Assembly (NCBI GenBank): GCA_964017235.1
Contig: OZ024927.1
Coordinates: 52,829,293-52,893,292 of the forward strand
Direction of reading: 5' to 3'
DNA length: 64,000 bases
From: Sabellastarte sp. h YS-2021
Lineage: Eukaryota; Annelida; Polychaeta; Sabellida; Sabellidae
A program made the translations under genes and the position numbers. Each line of letters starts with the position of its first letter. The stretch's first letter is position 1. The notes below the pieces were generated by a model, which ran no database searches, was not told the origin of the DNA, and saw only the letters and a program-made list of their open reading frames with translations. Shown here piece after piece: positions 32,015 through 44,158 of the stretch.

Positions 32015-32548
32015 AGTAACGCTTTTCCATTGCCTATGAAGATTTTCTTCTGGTGAACTGCTTTAGGCACTTCTGGTTTCAATAGCCCATGTTGTATTGG
32101 GATTCTGGTTCTCAACCTTCTGTTCATGAGAAGCTGAGCTGGAGATTTCCCAATAACTTCCTGTGGTGTGTTGCAGTAATTGAGTATTGCGATAGTTGGA
32201 TGACCCCTGAGGTTTTGCACTTTTTCAGAATTTTTTTATTGTCTGTACTGTATGTTCTACTTGGCCATTTAACTGGGAGTAAGTGGGAGAGATTGTGGTG
32301 TGTTTGAATCCATAATTATTGGCAAAATCTTTGAAGGCACTGCTTCCAAACTGTGGGCCAGAGTTAGTGACACATTCCATGGGTATTCCAAATCTGGCAA
32401 ACATGTACTTAATTGCCTCTATGATGCTTTCACTTGATAACTCAGGCAGCAGGCACATGTCCGGATATTTTGAGTAGTAGTCCAAACATAAAATATTTTT
32501 ATGACCTCTGCAATGAGGTCTTTGTCCAGGGCATGTTTGGAATATCAT
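32011..32548 (-). pseudogene. Gypsy integrase core, catalytic Asp replaced
   Basis: Core motifs: LDYYSKYPD (first Asp present), VTNSGPQFGS (the second Asp of the DDE triad reads Asn) and LNGQVEHTVQ (Glu present). It continues after a stop near 32220 into NLRGHPTIAILNYCNTPQEV and LLMNRRLRTRIP. The enzyme would insert cDNA, but this copy is catalytically dead. Confidence 0.75.
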
Positions 32549-32588
32549 GTAAAATCATGGGTTCTTTGGGAGCTGCTTTGCGGTTGGA

Positions 32589-32801
32589 TTAATATGCAGA
32601 CCATTTCGACACCATGTCTTCAATTTCATTGTTCATCCCTGGCCAATGTATCTGTTCATGTGCAGGCTCGGGATCCATGTGCAACCGGTAGCCCATTCTG
32701 CATGAGAACAGCTCCAAGACCACACTTGCTAGCATCTGTCTGCAGAGTAACAGCCGGGTCACATCATAGTACTGAAGTACTAGGGGATTGGTGACCATCA
32801 C
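32589..32801 (-). pseudogene. Gypsy RNase H/integrase zinc-region junction
   Basis: A 70-codon frame whose end, HEQIHWPGMNNEIEDMV followed by SKWSAY and stop, aligns with the integrase HHCC zinc region. The two His ligands are visible, but both Cys positions read Trp and Tyr. The preceding part is RNase H-like in a neighbouring frame. Confidence 0.65.
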
Positions 32802-33071
32802 TTTAAACTTGTTTAATGCTTCCTCATGCTGATGACCCCAATGCCAAACAGTCTTTTGCTCGCACGGCTAGTTTTATCTGCCAGACTGGGTATGAACTTT
32901 TACAGGTATCCTACCCTGGCTACAAAAGGCTCGACTTGCTCCTTGGATTTCAGGGTTTCCATTTCTACAATTGTACGTACATGCATGTACATGCTCATTG
33001 TACATGCTCATTGGTTTTAATCCATCTTTAGACAAGACACGCAATGAGCTCTTATATAAGGGGTTTTGCAT

Positions 33072-33837
33072 TTTGATGGTCTTTCACTTTTCAAGTTAAA
33101 ATATCTAACACTTCATCCAAGGAATATTTCCCTGACCCATTTGATTCTGTAGATGAAAAAAATCTGATAAAATTATTTTAAAAGTGGAATGAATTATTTG
33201 CATTTTTTCTTGTTCTCTAAGGCCTGCACAGACTGATGCTGATAAGAAAATAAATATGGAACTAATATATCATACCTTGTCTTTCTACCCAAATAATGAT
33301 ATTGTAAGAGCAGATAAGGGACAATTTTACCTTTGAAGAGTTCTTAAAAACTTTATATGATCGTTAGATATGTAATTACATACCAAAACTCTAGTTAAAA
33401 TGACAAGAGCATACTAATTTCCGATCAAATTTAGAATTGTATATAAATATCTTCAGTTTAAGATCGCTTTTATCTGAGCTTCCTGGTACCTACAGACTTT
33501 CATTTTTTTATAATTCCCCAATCACACTACAGGTGGCATTTCTGGTGAGTATATGTGGCAGGCAAAGAAGAGGCTCAATGTTGTACCACCAGTGAACCCG
33601 GCTGAAAACCCATAGCAAAAGGTACTGCTGTAAAAAGGAGAGAAATGGGTGAGGGCACGGTCCATTGATTCATTGAGAAAAGTTGAAGTAAAGTTATAAA
33701 AAACAGCAATGCTATGACAAAAGAAAATCTTGACTGAAGACAGAGAGAGAGAGAGAGAGAGAGAGATGGGGGAATGATACAGTATAGGAGGAAAGGCAGC
33801 AGAAGAGCTAAACTGTACAGGTCACATCATGACGGGT
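33072..33837. other. no gene; (GA)n microsatellite at 33743-33767
   Basis: Non-coding flank of the Gypsy remnant, with a (GA)12 run. Confidence 0.55.
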
Positions 33838-34012
33838 AGTTTTATAGGCGGAGGAAACCAGAACATACTGTTGGTCAAGGTTCTGTACTGTAAACTGCCA
33901 ACCAACAGCAAGGAACTACCAGCTTTTCCATTCTTAGATCAGTCTGGGATTGGAACTCTGATCTCAGAGATGGGAGGCGAGTGTTAGCACTGCGTCACTG
34001 TGACCCAGGGGA
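33838..34012 (+). repeat. SINE-like element, copy 2
   Basis: Shares GGTTCTGTACTGTAAACTGCC, CAGCTTTTCCA and CTCTGATCTCAGAGATGGGA-type sequence with 18834-19045, in the same orientation. The head is shorter. Confidence 0.55.
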
Positions 34013-34297
34013 TTTGCAAAAATTTTATTGCACCATTAACATCAAGTAAAAGTGTGTGCAATCATCCAAGGTCAGAAAATTCAATCACAAATTGCATGGC
34101 AGTCGTTGATTCTTTAATATTTACAAACACTTATACCATATTCAGCGTTTATTGTTGAAGTAGTCTGCACAAACATTTCTTAGATCTGTCCTTTTGGTTT
34201 CGTTTTTAAACACAAACTTAATGCTTTTTTCACCAAATGGTGTCTCCTGTTGTATTCCTGGGAATCCCTTAGTGATGTGATGAAATATAAATCACTA

Positions 34298-34509
34298 TAG
34301 CCTTCCTTAAGGCTCAAATTCGTACCATATCTTTTCAAAAATGTACATATGTATTTTGTTGTTTTAACACACTCATACATATTAGAAGATATCAGCTTAT
34401 CATAGAGGGAACAGTATCCTGATGTAAAAGCCATTATATGAGTGCATTATATCGACTGAAACGTAATTATCTGAACTGAAAGAGAAACTTGAGCCTGAAG
34501 AAATGGCTA
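34298..34509. mobile_element. TAGCCTTGCTTAAGGCTCA MITE, copy A (212 bp)
   Basis: Starts TAGCCTTCCTTAAGGCTCA and ends GAGCCTGAAGAAATGGCTA, an imperfect inverted repeat. Flanks AAATCACTA and ATACCACTT match at six of nine positions, a decayed 9-bp target duplication. It is collinear with copies at 43956 and 59168. Confidence 0.7.
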
Positions 34510-34849
34510 ATACCACTTCTAAATGCTTCTGATTTAAGGCAAAGTATAATATACATCTTCTGGATAGTATCTTAACACACGCTGAAAACGAGTGTGCCAA
34601 AAAGTGACAAAAATGCACTTACTAAAACATACACATACATTTAGATTGTAACTGTATAGCACAATGTTAGCAACATGGCCCATAAATGGTATTCCCGATA
34701 AACATTCCTTGCAATGGTGAAATGGTGACACCCCATTATGAGTCTGAGGTCTTTCACTTTATCCCTAAAATTAATTTAAATTCTAATTTTCAAGAGCCCA
34801 CCACACCCCCACACCCCCACCCCAGAAAAAACATAACACCAAATCCTTT
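34510..34849. other. 3' flank of the membrane-protein gene
   Basis: Probably 3' UTR of the minus-strand exon that ends at 34850, plus spacer. No other feature. Confidence 0.4.
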
Positions 34850-35465
34850 TTATCCCTCATTGTGGTCAGTTTTTATTGAATTTGTATCCAAGAAGTCAAC
34901 CTTCTTCTGTTTTGGACTTTCACCAAGATAATCCTCGGTAAAACTGCCAAAGCTGATGTCATCGGATGCCAGAGATCCCACCACTGGAATGCCTGGAGTC
35001 CCAAGTCTGGGTGTATGAGACATAGTATTCTCTGGGGGTTCAATTAAAATAGGAATCTCTACCATCTGGACATTTTGCTGTGAAGGTGGATTGTTGTTAT
35101 TATTGGAAGAATCGGTACTGACCATCTCAGCACCGAATGGGAAATATCCTTCAATACCTTTCTTTGGAAGGTGGCTCTTCTTCTTGCAGACCATTTCTGC
35201 CACAGTTTCATTGTTTAGACATGCGCAGAGCAGCAAAAATAGCACCAGAATGGACCCACCCAATCCCACAATGAACACAGTGATAATATGTAGCCGATCC
35301 AGAAACTGGGGATCCACAGTTGGTGCTGTATCCGTGTTTCGAGACTCCAATACCTCCCAGCAGTAGTAGGATCCATTAGCATAGAGATCATTCCAGTCTG
35401 ATCCTGCATTAACGTAGGATCCATTCTGTAACTTTGATATTAACAGCATTTTCAGATTCATTAAG
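34850..35465 (-). CDS. terminal exon of a single-pass membrane protein
   Basis: A 203-codon frame ending in a TAA at 34850-34852. Counting from MNLKML at 35461: a short extracellular part with two Asn-X-Ser sites (N13, N29) and SYYCWE; a transmembrane helix at about 58-82 (LHIITVFIVGLGGSILVLFL); a Cys/Lys-rich juxtamembrane stretch (VCKKKSHLPKK); an Asn run (119-124); and an acidic/Ser tail (DDISFGSFTEDYLG). Type I topology is likely by the positive-inside rule. The exon may start at 35465 after ATACTGTAG. I do not recognise the family; a vague similarity to sarcoglycan-type tails was judged too weak. Confidence 0.6.
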
Positions 35466-35593
35466 CTACAGTATTGCTTGGATAAAGGATGAAATTATTC
35501 AAATATTCCATCAGGCTATTATTCACATAATTTGATATAAAATATCCATTGGAAAGACTATACCAATATTGTAGTTGTTCATTAACATGTGAT
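35461..35593 (-). CDS. candidate exon or upstream part of the same membrane-protein gene
   Basis: A strong acceptor (TTTTTTTCTATTTATTTTGCAG) just above 35593 opens a frame reading SHVNEQLQYWYSLSNGYFIS and on to a TAA at 35461-35463. That TAA overlaps the ATG of the following frame (TAATG). The peptide is Asn/Tyr-rich with possible N-glycosylation sites, compatible with an ectodomain. Either the two frames are one exon with a frameshift, or two acceptors are used alternatively. Confidence 0.4.
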
Positions 35594-37591
35594 CTGCAAA
35601 ATAAATAGAAAAAAACATTTAAGTTTATTTTAGTGTATTTTTTAAACTTTAAGTTAAACAATTTGTCACACACACTAAAAAGTAACTTTCATACTTTCTG
35701 TGAAACAACTTGGACTATCATTGGTATATACTATATAAGAAACAATATATCACTCATGATGATGAACAATATAATGCACATGCTACACAGTCTTATTATA
35801 TTCTAATCTTCATCCATGATATTTCTTAGCATATGTCATTCGGTAAGTTTGTAGTACAATAGTCTCCATGACTTTATTCTCATAATTACTATTTGTATGG
35901 AATTTTCTGCGTTTAAACAAAGATGCTTTTGGTTTACAACCTCTCTTTAATATAATTTATTACTTCAGAAATAACACAGAATGATATGAATAGCCATGAA
36001 AGAGTACAATTAAAATTGCAATAGCTGTATTTAGCTGTTAAAGGTTTACATTCTGAATTATAATGATGAATGCTACCTTTCAATGATTTCAACACAAACA
36101 AAAGATTTTCCATAGAATCCCCACTTTGCAATAAACATTAAAAATCACATTTAATAAATAGTGCATGCCTCCTATCCAATAGTTCATTTATCATGATTTG
36201 ACAATCAAAACTAAAACAGTGTAGCAAGTCAACACAAAACATTTGCAAATTCAACTTACAGTTGCATCTCTCTAGTCACAATGAAAACTGGCTTTTAAAG
36301 GCACTTTAGAAATATACACTATCATAGTGGAGTAACTTTAAGCTTGTTCTAGGAAATTACATCAAATGTCAAAAGAGAAACTAGAGCATTGCCTTTTGGC
36401 TGCAATTTCCAGGACAGGAATTTATCATGGCATTGTTAACCTGTGGAGGAAAAACAGAATGTAGCAGCTCAGCTGATAATTGTCTTCGACATTAAACAAT
36501 CATAACTATATAGGCAATCATTTGCACTTTCTATCCACTGAACATCCTGAAAGCTAATCCAAAAAGTGGAAATGGTTCATTCTGGAATAATAAAGTAAAT
36601 TAGTGGATGTGATCAAGCTGGCAGCCCTCATTCCATTAAAGTGTCTGGTGTTTGTTTTATGATATGAACGACCTCATTGCTACCCTACTGATGGCCTCTG
36701 TTCCCTATTGATTCTCAGACAATTCCATCCCCAATAGCTCATTTTAGTAGATGTTTTATATCAAGACCTTTGTGATGTCAACACCACTCAACAATTCCAC
36801 ATAGCCTGGACAAAGCACAACTGTTTGCTTCCTGTGTACCCCTCTTCACATACTTTTGGTAAGATGTCCCAAATATACCTTCGTTTTGAAGCAGGCCTTG
36901 AGGCCTTTTCAAGGTGTATTTCTACGATGGGTGACTTGTTATTTCTGAGGTATATTAAAACTTTTTCCACTGATGGTCAACAAGTAATTTTTAATGAAAT
37001 ACTTCATCTATTTAGAAATGCTACATACAGTTACTCAAGGTTATAGTCCTCTCTTTCAACATATTCAGACCAAATACATCTTCTGGTGAATTATAAAAAA
37101 TTAATATATTTGAGATGTCATGAATTAACTATTCACAAATGCAACTTGCAACAAGAATGTAATATGTACATTTATATATATAATATTTGAATATGAAAGT
37201 ATGAAATGACTACGTAGAGCGAGTACTATATCTTCATTCCATTGTACCAATCCTGAAGGTGATGATATAACCCAAATACGTCCAATTAAATCACATAACT
37301 GGATAATTATTACTCTCATGTTAGAGCCAGTGTAAGGTTAATATTACATTGCTATTGTTATTCCTTTCAGGGTCTCACAGAAGTACATCTGGGCACTTCT
37401 AGTGAAGTGTCACTGAACTCCCGAGTGTCCGGCCACATCTACTGTTTGATGTTCTATGAGCCACAATGAGCCATAGAAACAGATGCTATAACTTAATGCA
37501 CAAGCAAAATGTCAAGTTATCACTCAATCTAAGATGCTGTAATACCAGGTTTATCAACTGGGCCAAGGATATCGTGTAACTGGCTAAGTGT
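35594..37591. other. no gene seen; probably intron of the minus-strand membrane-protein gene
   Basis: About 2 kb of A/T-rich sequence. A good minus-strand donor-like GTAAGTTG lies at 36252-36259, but the sequence before it has stops in all frames within 40 bases, so no exon is called. Confidence 0.4.
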
Positions 37592-37808
37592 CTTTGCCTA
37601 TTTGTTTGCTTGTCTGTTTGCAAAATATCTTGAAAAGATGTAGACAAATTTTGATGAAAGTGATGGTAATGGCACGAGGAAACAAGGATTAAATTTTGTT
37701 GGTGATCTGGATCATAGTCTGGATCTAGCAATTTCTAGCGATTTACCATTGTACTTATAAGCCATTTTGGAGGTCATAGACCTTGTGGAGGTCTGTGCTG
37801 TCCAAGTG
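37592..37808. repeat. ACCTCC-family repeat, copy 4
   Basis: Contains GTCTGTTTGCAAAATATCTT, AATTTTGATGAAAGTGATGG, GTGATCTGGATCATAGTCTG and the characteristic end GTGGAGGTCTGTGCTG. It corresponds to the 3' half of a repeat type that I recall from sea urchin, amphioxus and fish sequence. Confidence 0.65.
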
Positions 37809-38160
37809 TTATAACTTTATAAGTCATATTCAGCAAACAGAGAACTTGTGGAACACAAAATCTCGACCAAATACCAAATCGGAAGCTTACTCCTGATCTT
37901 AAGAACAGGGCCTATATTCACCAATTCTAATTTCCTTCAGAATAGACAATTCATATGGGAAAAGATTAAAAGAGATCTAATAATGAGATTAGAAGGCGAA
38001 TTTCAATACAGTTATTCAGTAAACAATAAATGTATATTGATCAATAACTTAAACGCCTATGCTACCAGTGGGCTCTATGAAACCATTGTATATAATTTGT
38101 AATGATTACTTTTGAAAGAGTGAAAATTATAAAATACTTCTTCTTGGAATTTTTTTGGTC
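37809..38160. other. no gene seen
   Basis: A short open frame at 37848-38102 has no motif, splice or composition support. Confidence 0.4.
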
Positions 38161-38310
38161 CTAACACTTAATTTCCCTCTTGAAGGAAACAATGGAGGTC
38201 ACATTGTCTATGTTGTCAGCCAGGTCATTGCAGATTTTAGTTGCATCCAATGCAAAAGCATGTCCAAACTGTTTGACTGACTTGTGAATTAAAGAATGAC
38301 AAAGTGGAAC
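38161..38310 (-). mobile_element. detached LINE tail fragment (minus)
   Basis: Encodes KSVKQFGHAFALDATKICND then SFKREIKC and stop, matching the LINE C-terminal tail at 23633-23830. The Trp of the APxxWN motif is altered. Confidence 0.6.
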
Positions 38311-38517
38311 TACCAAGTATTGCAGGTCAGAGTGACCATATCCAGTGCTGCAGGAGCAGCTGGTTAGAACCAAGGAAGGTCCAGAAGAGATGAAATTGTA
38401 TTGTATTTTCCACTGCTTAATCTCTGTACTACAAATTCTAATGTTTACAAATCCAAAGCATACATGAGACCTACTCAGTAAAAAGAGTACCTGCATTGGT
38501 AGTAAATGGACACAGAT

Positions 38518-38745
38518 CTGTTTCATTCATCTACTCAAAATTCTGTCAGACAGTTTGGTTCTAGTTTTACTTTTGTTGCTCCTACTGTGTGGTATGCTGT
38601 TCCAGGTGAGAATCATGTGTCCTTTCCTATGGCCTCTTTCAGAAAGCAAAAGAAGCTCAGATCCTACCTCTACACCAAGGCATGCCCCACCTTAGTGTTA
38701 ATCCCCCCCACCCCCCGTTTTACCAATTAGAATTAGAAATGCAAC
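38518..38745 (+). mobile_element. detached LINE tail fragment (plus)
   Basis: Encodes NSVRQFGSSFTFVAPTVWYA then FRKQKKLRSYLYTKACP, the same LINE tail in the opposite orientation. A CAATTAGAATTAGAAATGC microsatellite-like 3' end near 38725-38745 matches the ATTAGAATT tail of the LINE at 23493. Confidence 0.65.
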
Positions 38746-40954
38746 TACAATTATAAAAAACGTACTACATTTTTTCTCACTTTCTCACAACTGTTACACC
38801 TATAATAATGCATCTTAGCTCAAGAGTGTTAACTTACGTTTAAAGAATCCTTTAGCAATTCCTAAATCCAGACATGTATTACAGGTAATTTTTAGACCAC
38901 ATCATTTTTGTCATTCCTTTTTCTGTACATTTGTTAGTCTAATTCACTGACAATGCATACACATAACTAATATTAGACTTTCTTCAAGTCTTTTTGTCTT
39001 AGGTATTATATGAGGACTGAATGACTTTCTGGCCAGAATGTCGGGCTGACAAAAGGACTTTTCTCATAGGTCATAGGAAGTGGCTGTCCACATACTGGGA
39101 AAAACACACACTACAAATTACTGGAAGAATCGCATTAGACTGTCAGCCAATGAAACTACCTGTATTTGTTTCCAATTTACAACACTATAAATACACTTTG
39201 TATTCCATCCCTCAGTAATTTCCCCACCGTCATGATGGGTTCATAATGATTCGATGTATGTCAGATTTGGTGGAATAAGAAATACAAAGACTTGGAGCAA
39301 GTCTAACAACTAATAATCAATCAGATAAAACATACTGTAATTGAAGTGACATCCACCCCAACCCCAACCCCTTAATGCTAGTCTGCAACACGTCCAAATC
39401 ATTTGCAATTATTTCAGCTATCATAAAACACCCATGTATCTGACTTATTATAACTCAACCTAATGACACATGTTCAAGACACTAAGTGTTATGTATGGCC
39501 CTACCTGATGTGCTTATATGATTACACAACTACCTGCCAAAGCTTTTGTAACATGAATTGTTCCAGGCCAGCATTGTATTCTACTATAGGTTATGTAATC
39601 TTTTTGTGATGTATGGTTTACAAAACAAAAGAATGCCTGAAGGGCTTTGCACATATACGTGTTGTGGTGCAGTACGATTTACTGCATGCGCAAGTCTAGT
39701 GAGTTTTAAGCTTAAGCAGGCGGATTTTCCATATCTTACACATTTTGGCAATTTTCCATGCATTTTTCAGCATTATTAACAAAGTAAAATTACAGTTAAA
39801 TTGGTCAGAAAAGTTATAATATTCAGATATAATTGAACACAAAACCCTCGTCAGTGGGTTTTTGCTGAAAAAAACTCAATGAATCTCCCCACAGCTGTAT
39901 CATTGTTTTTTAATAAACCAAATTATAAAATCCAGCCACAAAGAAAAGTCTGGTTGCTTTGGTTTAAATGTTCCATTGTATGTGCTTATGATATTTACTT
40001 ATCTTACAACATTTACAGAATTCTTTAAAATAACAACATGCCCATTTCAGACTGCATGGTATTTTCAATGGTGCATATAGAAAAAGCATGTCAAAGCAGT
40101 TTGAACTTTATTATTACTTTAATCTTATTAGATATAATTGAATCATAAGCCTTATTTGACCTGAATAATTTGGATAATACTTTTTTTCATTAGAACCCCA
40201 TTGAAAAATTATTTTATTATCTAAGTCACAAATAAGTTATACACAGATATTTTATAGGAGACTTCTGTGCATTTGTGTTTCATTACAATTTATGTAGAAT
40301 TAGAGGAGATATCTTAAGTTAAAATTGAAATTTTATATTCATGGTATCTTGTAAATATGGATACGATACACATTTTTATGGACTTATTTCACATAGAACT
40401 AAAGCAAAATGGCGGATAATAAAACTGAAACATTTCTTATTAACATATATGGAGACAAATGATCACTTATGGAGATGAACAATTTAATATGTCTGATTTT
40501 TACGTGGGTATCATTGGGGAAATTTGCTTTTATACACAAACATTGCTAGGAACTGACTCACTCTATAGAACCTAACCTGTTTGCAGCAATAAACTCTAGA
40601 AACACAACATAGCTATTTTTTTAGCAGAACATCCACTCCAATACACAGGTGTCACCTTTGCCCTTTGAAGCAAGAAAATCTCAAACAGACACCTTTCAAG
40701 TCAGCTACTTTTTGCTTACCACCAGACAATGAGAAAAGGATTTCTTTGTTGTTGTGGGAAGGTTCCCACCAGCTAGTAAATCAAGATAGTAGAGTTTCCC
40801 AAACAAGTTACAGTGCCTCAAGTATTTACGTGTATTTGAATTGAAAAAAATATATATAACTAGAAAGCACTAATAGAACCCAGATCTCTGCCAAGGCAGC
40901 CTGGTATCCTTATATTGTAAAGTCACCCAAATACTGCATTTTATTTTAAGAATC
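38746..40954. other. no gene seen
   Basis: About 2.2 kb of A/T-rich sequence. Short frames (e.g. 39558-39779) lack support. Confidence 0.5.
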
Positions 40955-41035
40955 ATAGACAAATCGGCCCTTTGCCAAATTGGGCCCCGTTAAATCGGCC
41001 CCCAAATTAAAATACCCTGGTCAAATCGGCCCCCC
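40955..41035. repeat. short AAATCGGCCC(C) repeats
   Basis: CAAATCGGCCC, TTAAATCGGCCCCC and TCAAATCGGCCCCC occur within 80 bp. A local degenerate tandem of unknown origin. Confidence 0.5.
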
Positions 41036-41158
41036 TTATTAAAACACTGACAATGGGATAGCCTGATCATGATTTACCAAGAGTATCATCAGGATCTTCC
41101 CCAAAATTAAATCACTTCTTCCTTTATTCAGGCCCAGCCCATATAAAAATCACATCAA

Positions 41159-41559
41159 GGGCCGTATTCACCAAAGGGTTCAAGCTCAACTTGAACTGAT
41201 TTTTTGGCTCAAGTTGAGCTAAAAATGGATCAGAATCAAGTTGGTATTCACAAAGTAGTTGAGCTGATTTTCGGCTCAACTTTTGGCTTACCTTTGATCC
41301 ACCATTGTTGATAGATCACGATTTTAATCAATCTTTATAACTTTAGAATTACCTAAAATAGCAAATATATGAAAAATATATCTTTGCTGAATAATATTGA
41401 ATCCTTTGAGATTTTTCCATTTTTTGGCTCAGCTGAACCTTCCTTTGGGAATACAGACTTCAGCTAAAGATCAGCTGAGACATTTTCCTTGATCCTGATT
41501 TGATTTTGAGCTGATTTTTTTTTCCCCTGAGCTTGATCCATGTTAGTGAATACGGGCTC
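41159..41559. mobile_element. MITE with GGGCCGTATTCAC ends (401 bp)
   Basis: Starts GGGCCGTATTCAC and ends GTGAATACGGGCTC, inverted apart from one base insertion. Sub-terminal sequence is built of alternating GCTCAACTTGA and TCAAGTTGAGCT words that can pair. No ORF. The target duplication is not clear. Confidence 0.7.
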
Positions 41560-43955
41560 TGGTGTGTTCTTTATTTTTGGAGCAATTGAGTACACAGACA
41601 GACAGACAGACAGACAGCGACACCCAATAACCTTACCACCTTGGCAGACGTTAAGATTTACAAACATTGCCTTGGTGTGTTAAAAGTTTTTCTGTAAATA
41701 TAATTTGAATGTATTATTTGTTTCTAGTGATTTTAACCAATATTATCACAGTATAAAACCCAGATGGGTGACCCTTCCATTGTCTCAACTGTCCATTATT
41801 TTTGCATAATGGAGAGTTAACACTACATTATTTTCTAACATTGGATTGAGGTTCAGTTCAATGGCCAGTCTGCCAAGAACAAAAGGGTACTTAGTATTTG
41901 ACAGTCATTATCAGCACAATGCATTCAATATTGAAATGTTTTCACAACTTCTTTCATATTCAAATACAAAACAAGCAATTTAATTTGTAAAGTTGGATAT
42001 TTTTTATTCTTTGCATTTCTTTACTCTCTGACTTTACAATAATCTTCTGTGAACTTAATCAAAGGAGCAGCTAACTTTCAAAAAAATTATTGTGAAAATC
42101 TAACCCAGCATACTATATTAAAAGGAGTGTTTTTAGTGGCTCAAAATTTACTCAAGTAAAATGAGAAAAAAATGTAGTGCAAAAATGCAGTACTGAAATG
42201 GATTACTGCTGGGTTTAAATTTGATTTAAATTTCTAAAATGACGCTGTTTGTGGTTGAAATGAATTTTGTTCTTAATGTTGTGGATTAATTTTCATAGGA
42301 GGTATTACTGAAATACAAAATGTGGAGTAGGTATTTTTTCTATGAGGCTTTTTTTCCAGGAGACAGTCTTTCCAGGAGGCATTTTCCTTGATTCCAAATT
42401 AAGAGACAAAGAATCACACAAAATAAAAATCTTGAGAAACCCAAAAAACTTCAACATAAAATAAACCAAGTAAGTAATTCTCCAATTCCTGGTACTTTTA
42501 ATGCCTGAAACACAAAAATAATAGCTTCCTGTCCTAAATTAAGCACAGATTTATAAAGTAACATGAAACACTCACCACAACAAATTATCCACAGCATTGT
42601 TAAATAAGCAGTCTAATTTTATTTTGGAAAGTGCTTTCTGTAAGTCACAGATCCATATTTTATCGATTATCATTATCCATGGTTAATTTTTTTGGCAGTC
42701 AGATTATATTAAAACTTTTCAAGCTTATCCAAAATTATATTTTCCCATAAAGGAAAACCAGTGGTACACATGGTGAAACAATGTTGATTGTGTATTGAAT
42801 AAAAAACAACCATAGAACTAATTTAGTGAAAACCCCATATGGTATGCACACCAAAGGAAACATTGCAAAGATTGTCTAGGTTGATCATTTGGTACAAGGT
42901 GTTAAATTATTGAATTAATAAATTGGTTTTAATTTACAGGGTTTTACAATAGATAATTGCCTCGTGGCACTTCCATTATGTAAACTTAATGACCCTTCGG
43001 CCCTTTCAGGAGCGCCACTTGGCCAATAATTAACTGTTTTAGAGTTTTGTTAATCACATGTTAGAAATCACATGGCTTGACAAACCTCTGCATTGTAAGA
43101 TATATTAAATAAGGCAAACAGTCTTCTAGGTAAATCACTAACAAAGTCAGTATTTATGCAAGAAATCTATATTTTAATGTAGAGGTAAAAAAAATCATAA
43201 AGACAATATAATTACCGTCTCAATGCTCCCAATACAATTGCTGAATAAAGGGATTATTGTCGAGTTACAGCTGTTTCAGTGTGGCAGTACCTGACACAAT
43301 GCCAAAATGTGATACAGAATCCTTGCTGCCTTTCATTAAAATGAATAGATTACGGAGGTTTCCAAACATTATATCAATGTACATTCATATTTCCTTTTGT
43401 TATTTTTCATCAGTGAATAAGTCTCCAATTATGTACCCTCCATTTCCATCAAACAAATCCATTTTGACAAGAATTCTCAAGTTTTATCCTCAACATGTCC
43501 AATATCCCTTGAACTGAAAAAGCCACACCAAGTTGTTTCTCCGGGCCTGTTTGCTACCACATTTGTTGTCTTTTGAAGCAGAAGGGAAAGTTCATCTACT
43601 AATTGAATGAAGCTTGTAGCTTTGATACTCCCCATAGTATGTAGTCCATCATCAAGCTAAAAAAGTAGATTGTGTATAGTTGCGGTGATTGTATTATATC
43701 CAGATGTTTTGGCTGACAGAATAAATGTGGTTCTCTCGGACAGTTTGTAAAGAACATATGTCTGTTAAGAACTGACGTTCCATTTGATGTAATCTTAATG
43801 TAAGATAATAATAATATCCACAATAGAAAAACTTCAGCCCCAAAAAGTTATGTTTATTCCATGATTTCCTTGATGACATGCAGTATTTTGACAGCATATT
43901 ACGTGACAATGAGCAACATCCTGCTACGAAGTGCTGAAAACTGTTCTGGTTGGAT
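41560..43955. other. no gene seen; (GACA)n at about 41594-41618
   Basis: About 2.4 kb. One (CAGA)n microsatellite; otherwise A/T-rich sequence with short unsupported frames. Confidence 0.5.
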
Positions 43956-44158
43956 TAGCCTTGCTTAAGGCTCAAATATTTTTGTGACTAGAAAGAAAAT
44001 TATTTTCTCGTTTTAAAACATGCTAGTATTCACATTAACATAGTGCTCAGATATCAGTTGACTTGTATCTGGTAACACATACTTGTTGATTTCGAATACT
44101 AAACTTTTGTTTTTGTTCAAAGTGACTTTTGGAACACATTTGAGTTGATGCAAGGTTA
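43956..44158. mobile_element. TAGCCTTGCTTAAGGCTCA MITE, copy C (203 bp)
   Basis: Begins TAGCCTTGCTTAAGGCTCA and ends TTGATGCAAGGTTA. Flanks TGGTTGGAT (43947-43955) and TGGTTAGAT (44159-44167) agree at eight of nine bases, supporting a 9-bp target duplication. Confidence 0.75.

Larger units (their letters stand above)
31505..33071 (-). mobile_element. Ty3/Gypsy pol remnant (RT end, RNase H, integrase)
   Basis: On the minus strand from 33071 downward: the end of the RT (VLSKDGLKP at about 33030), the RNase H start (the Asp of a LQTDAS-type motif near 32760, in a shifted frame), the integrase zinc region and core (32225-32650), and the integrase C-terminal part (31505-32220). The domain order is that of Ty3/Gypsy pol. 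No LTR, Gag or protease could be found in the flanks. Frameshifts and stops separate every part. It is an old, 5'- and probably 3'-incomplete copy. Confidence 0.8.

Noticed and set aside
34850-35461. Assignment of the membrane protein to the sarcoglycan family
   Set aside because: Only a vague similarity in topology and a VQMV-type word in the tail; not enough to name it.
36240-36300. Minus-strand exon ending at a good donor (GTAAGTTG)
   Set aside because: Stops occur in all three frames within about 40 bases upstream; no acceptor supports a micro-exon.
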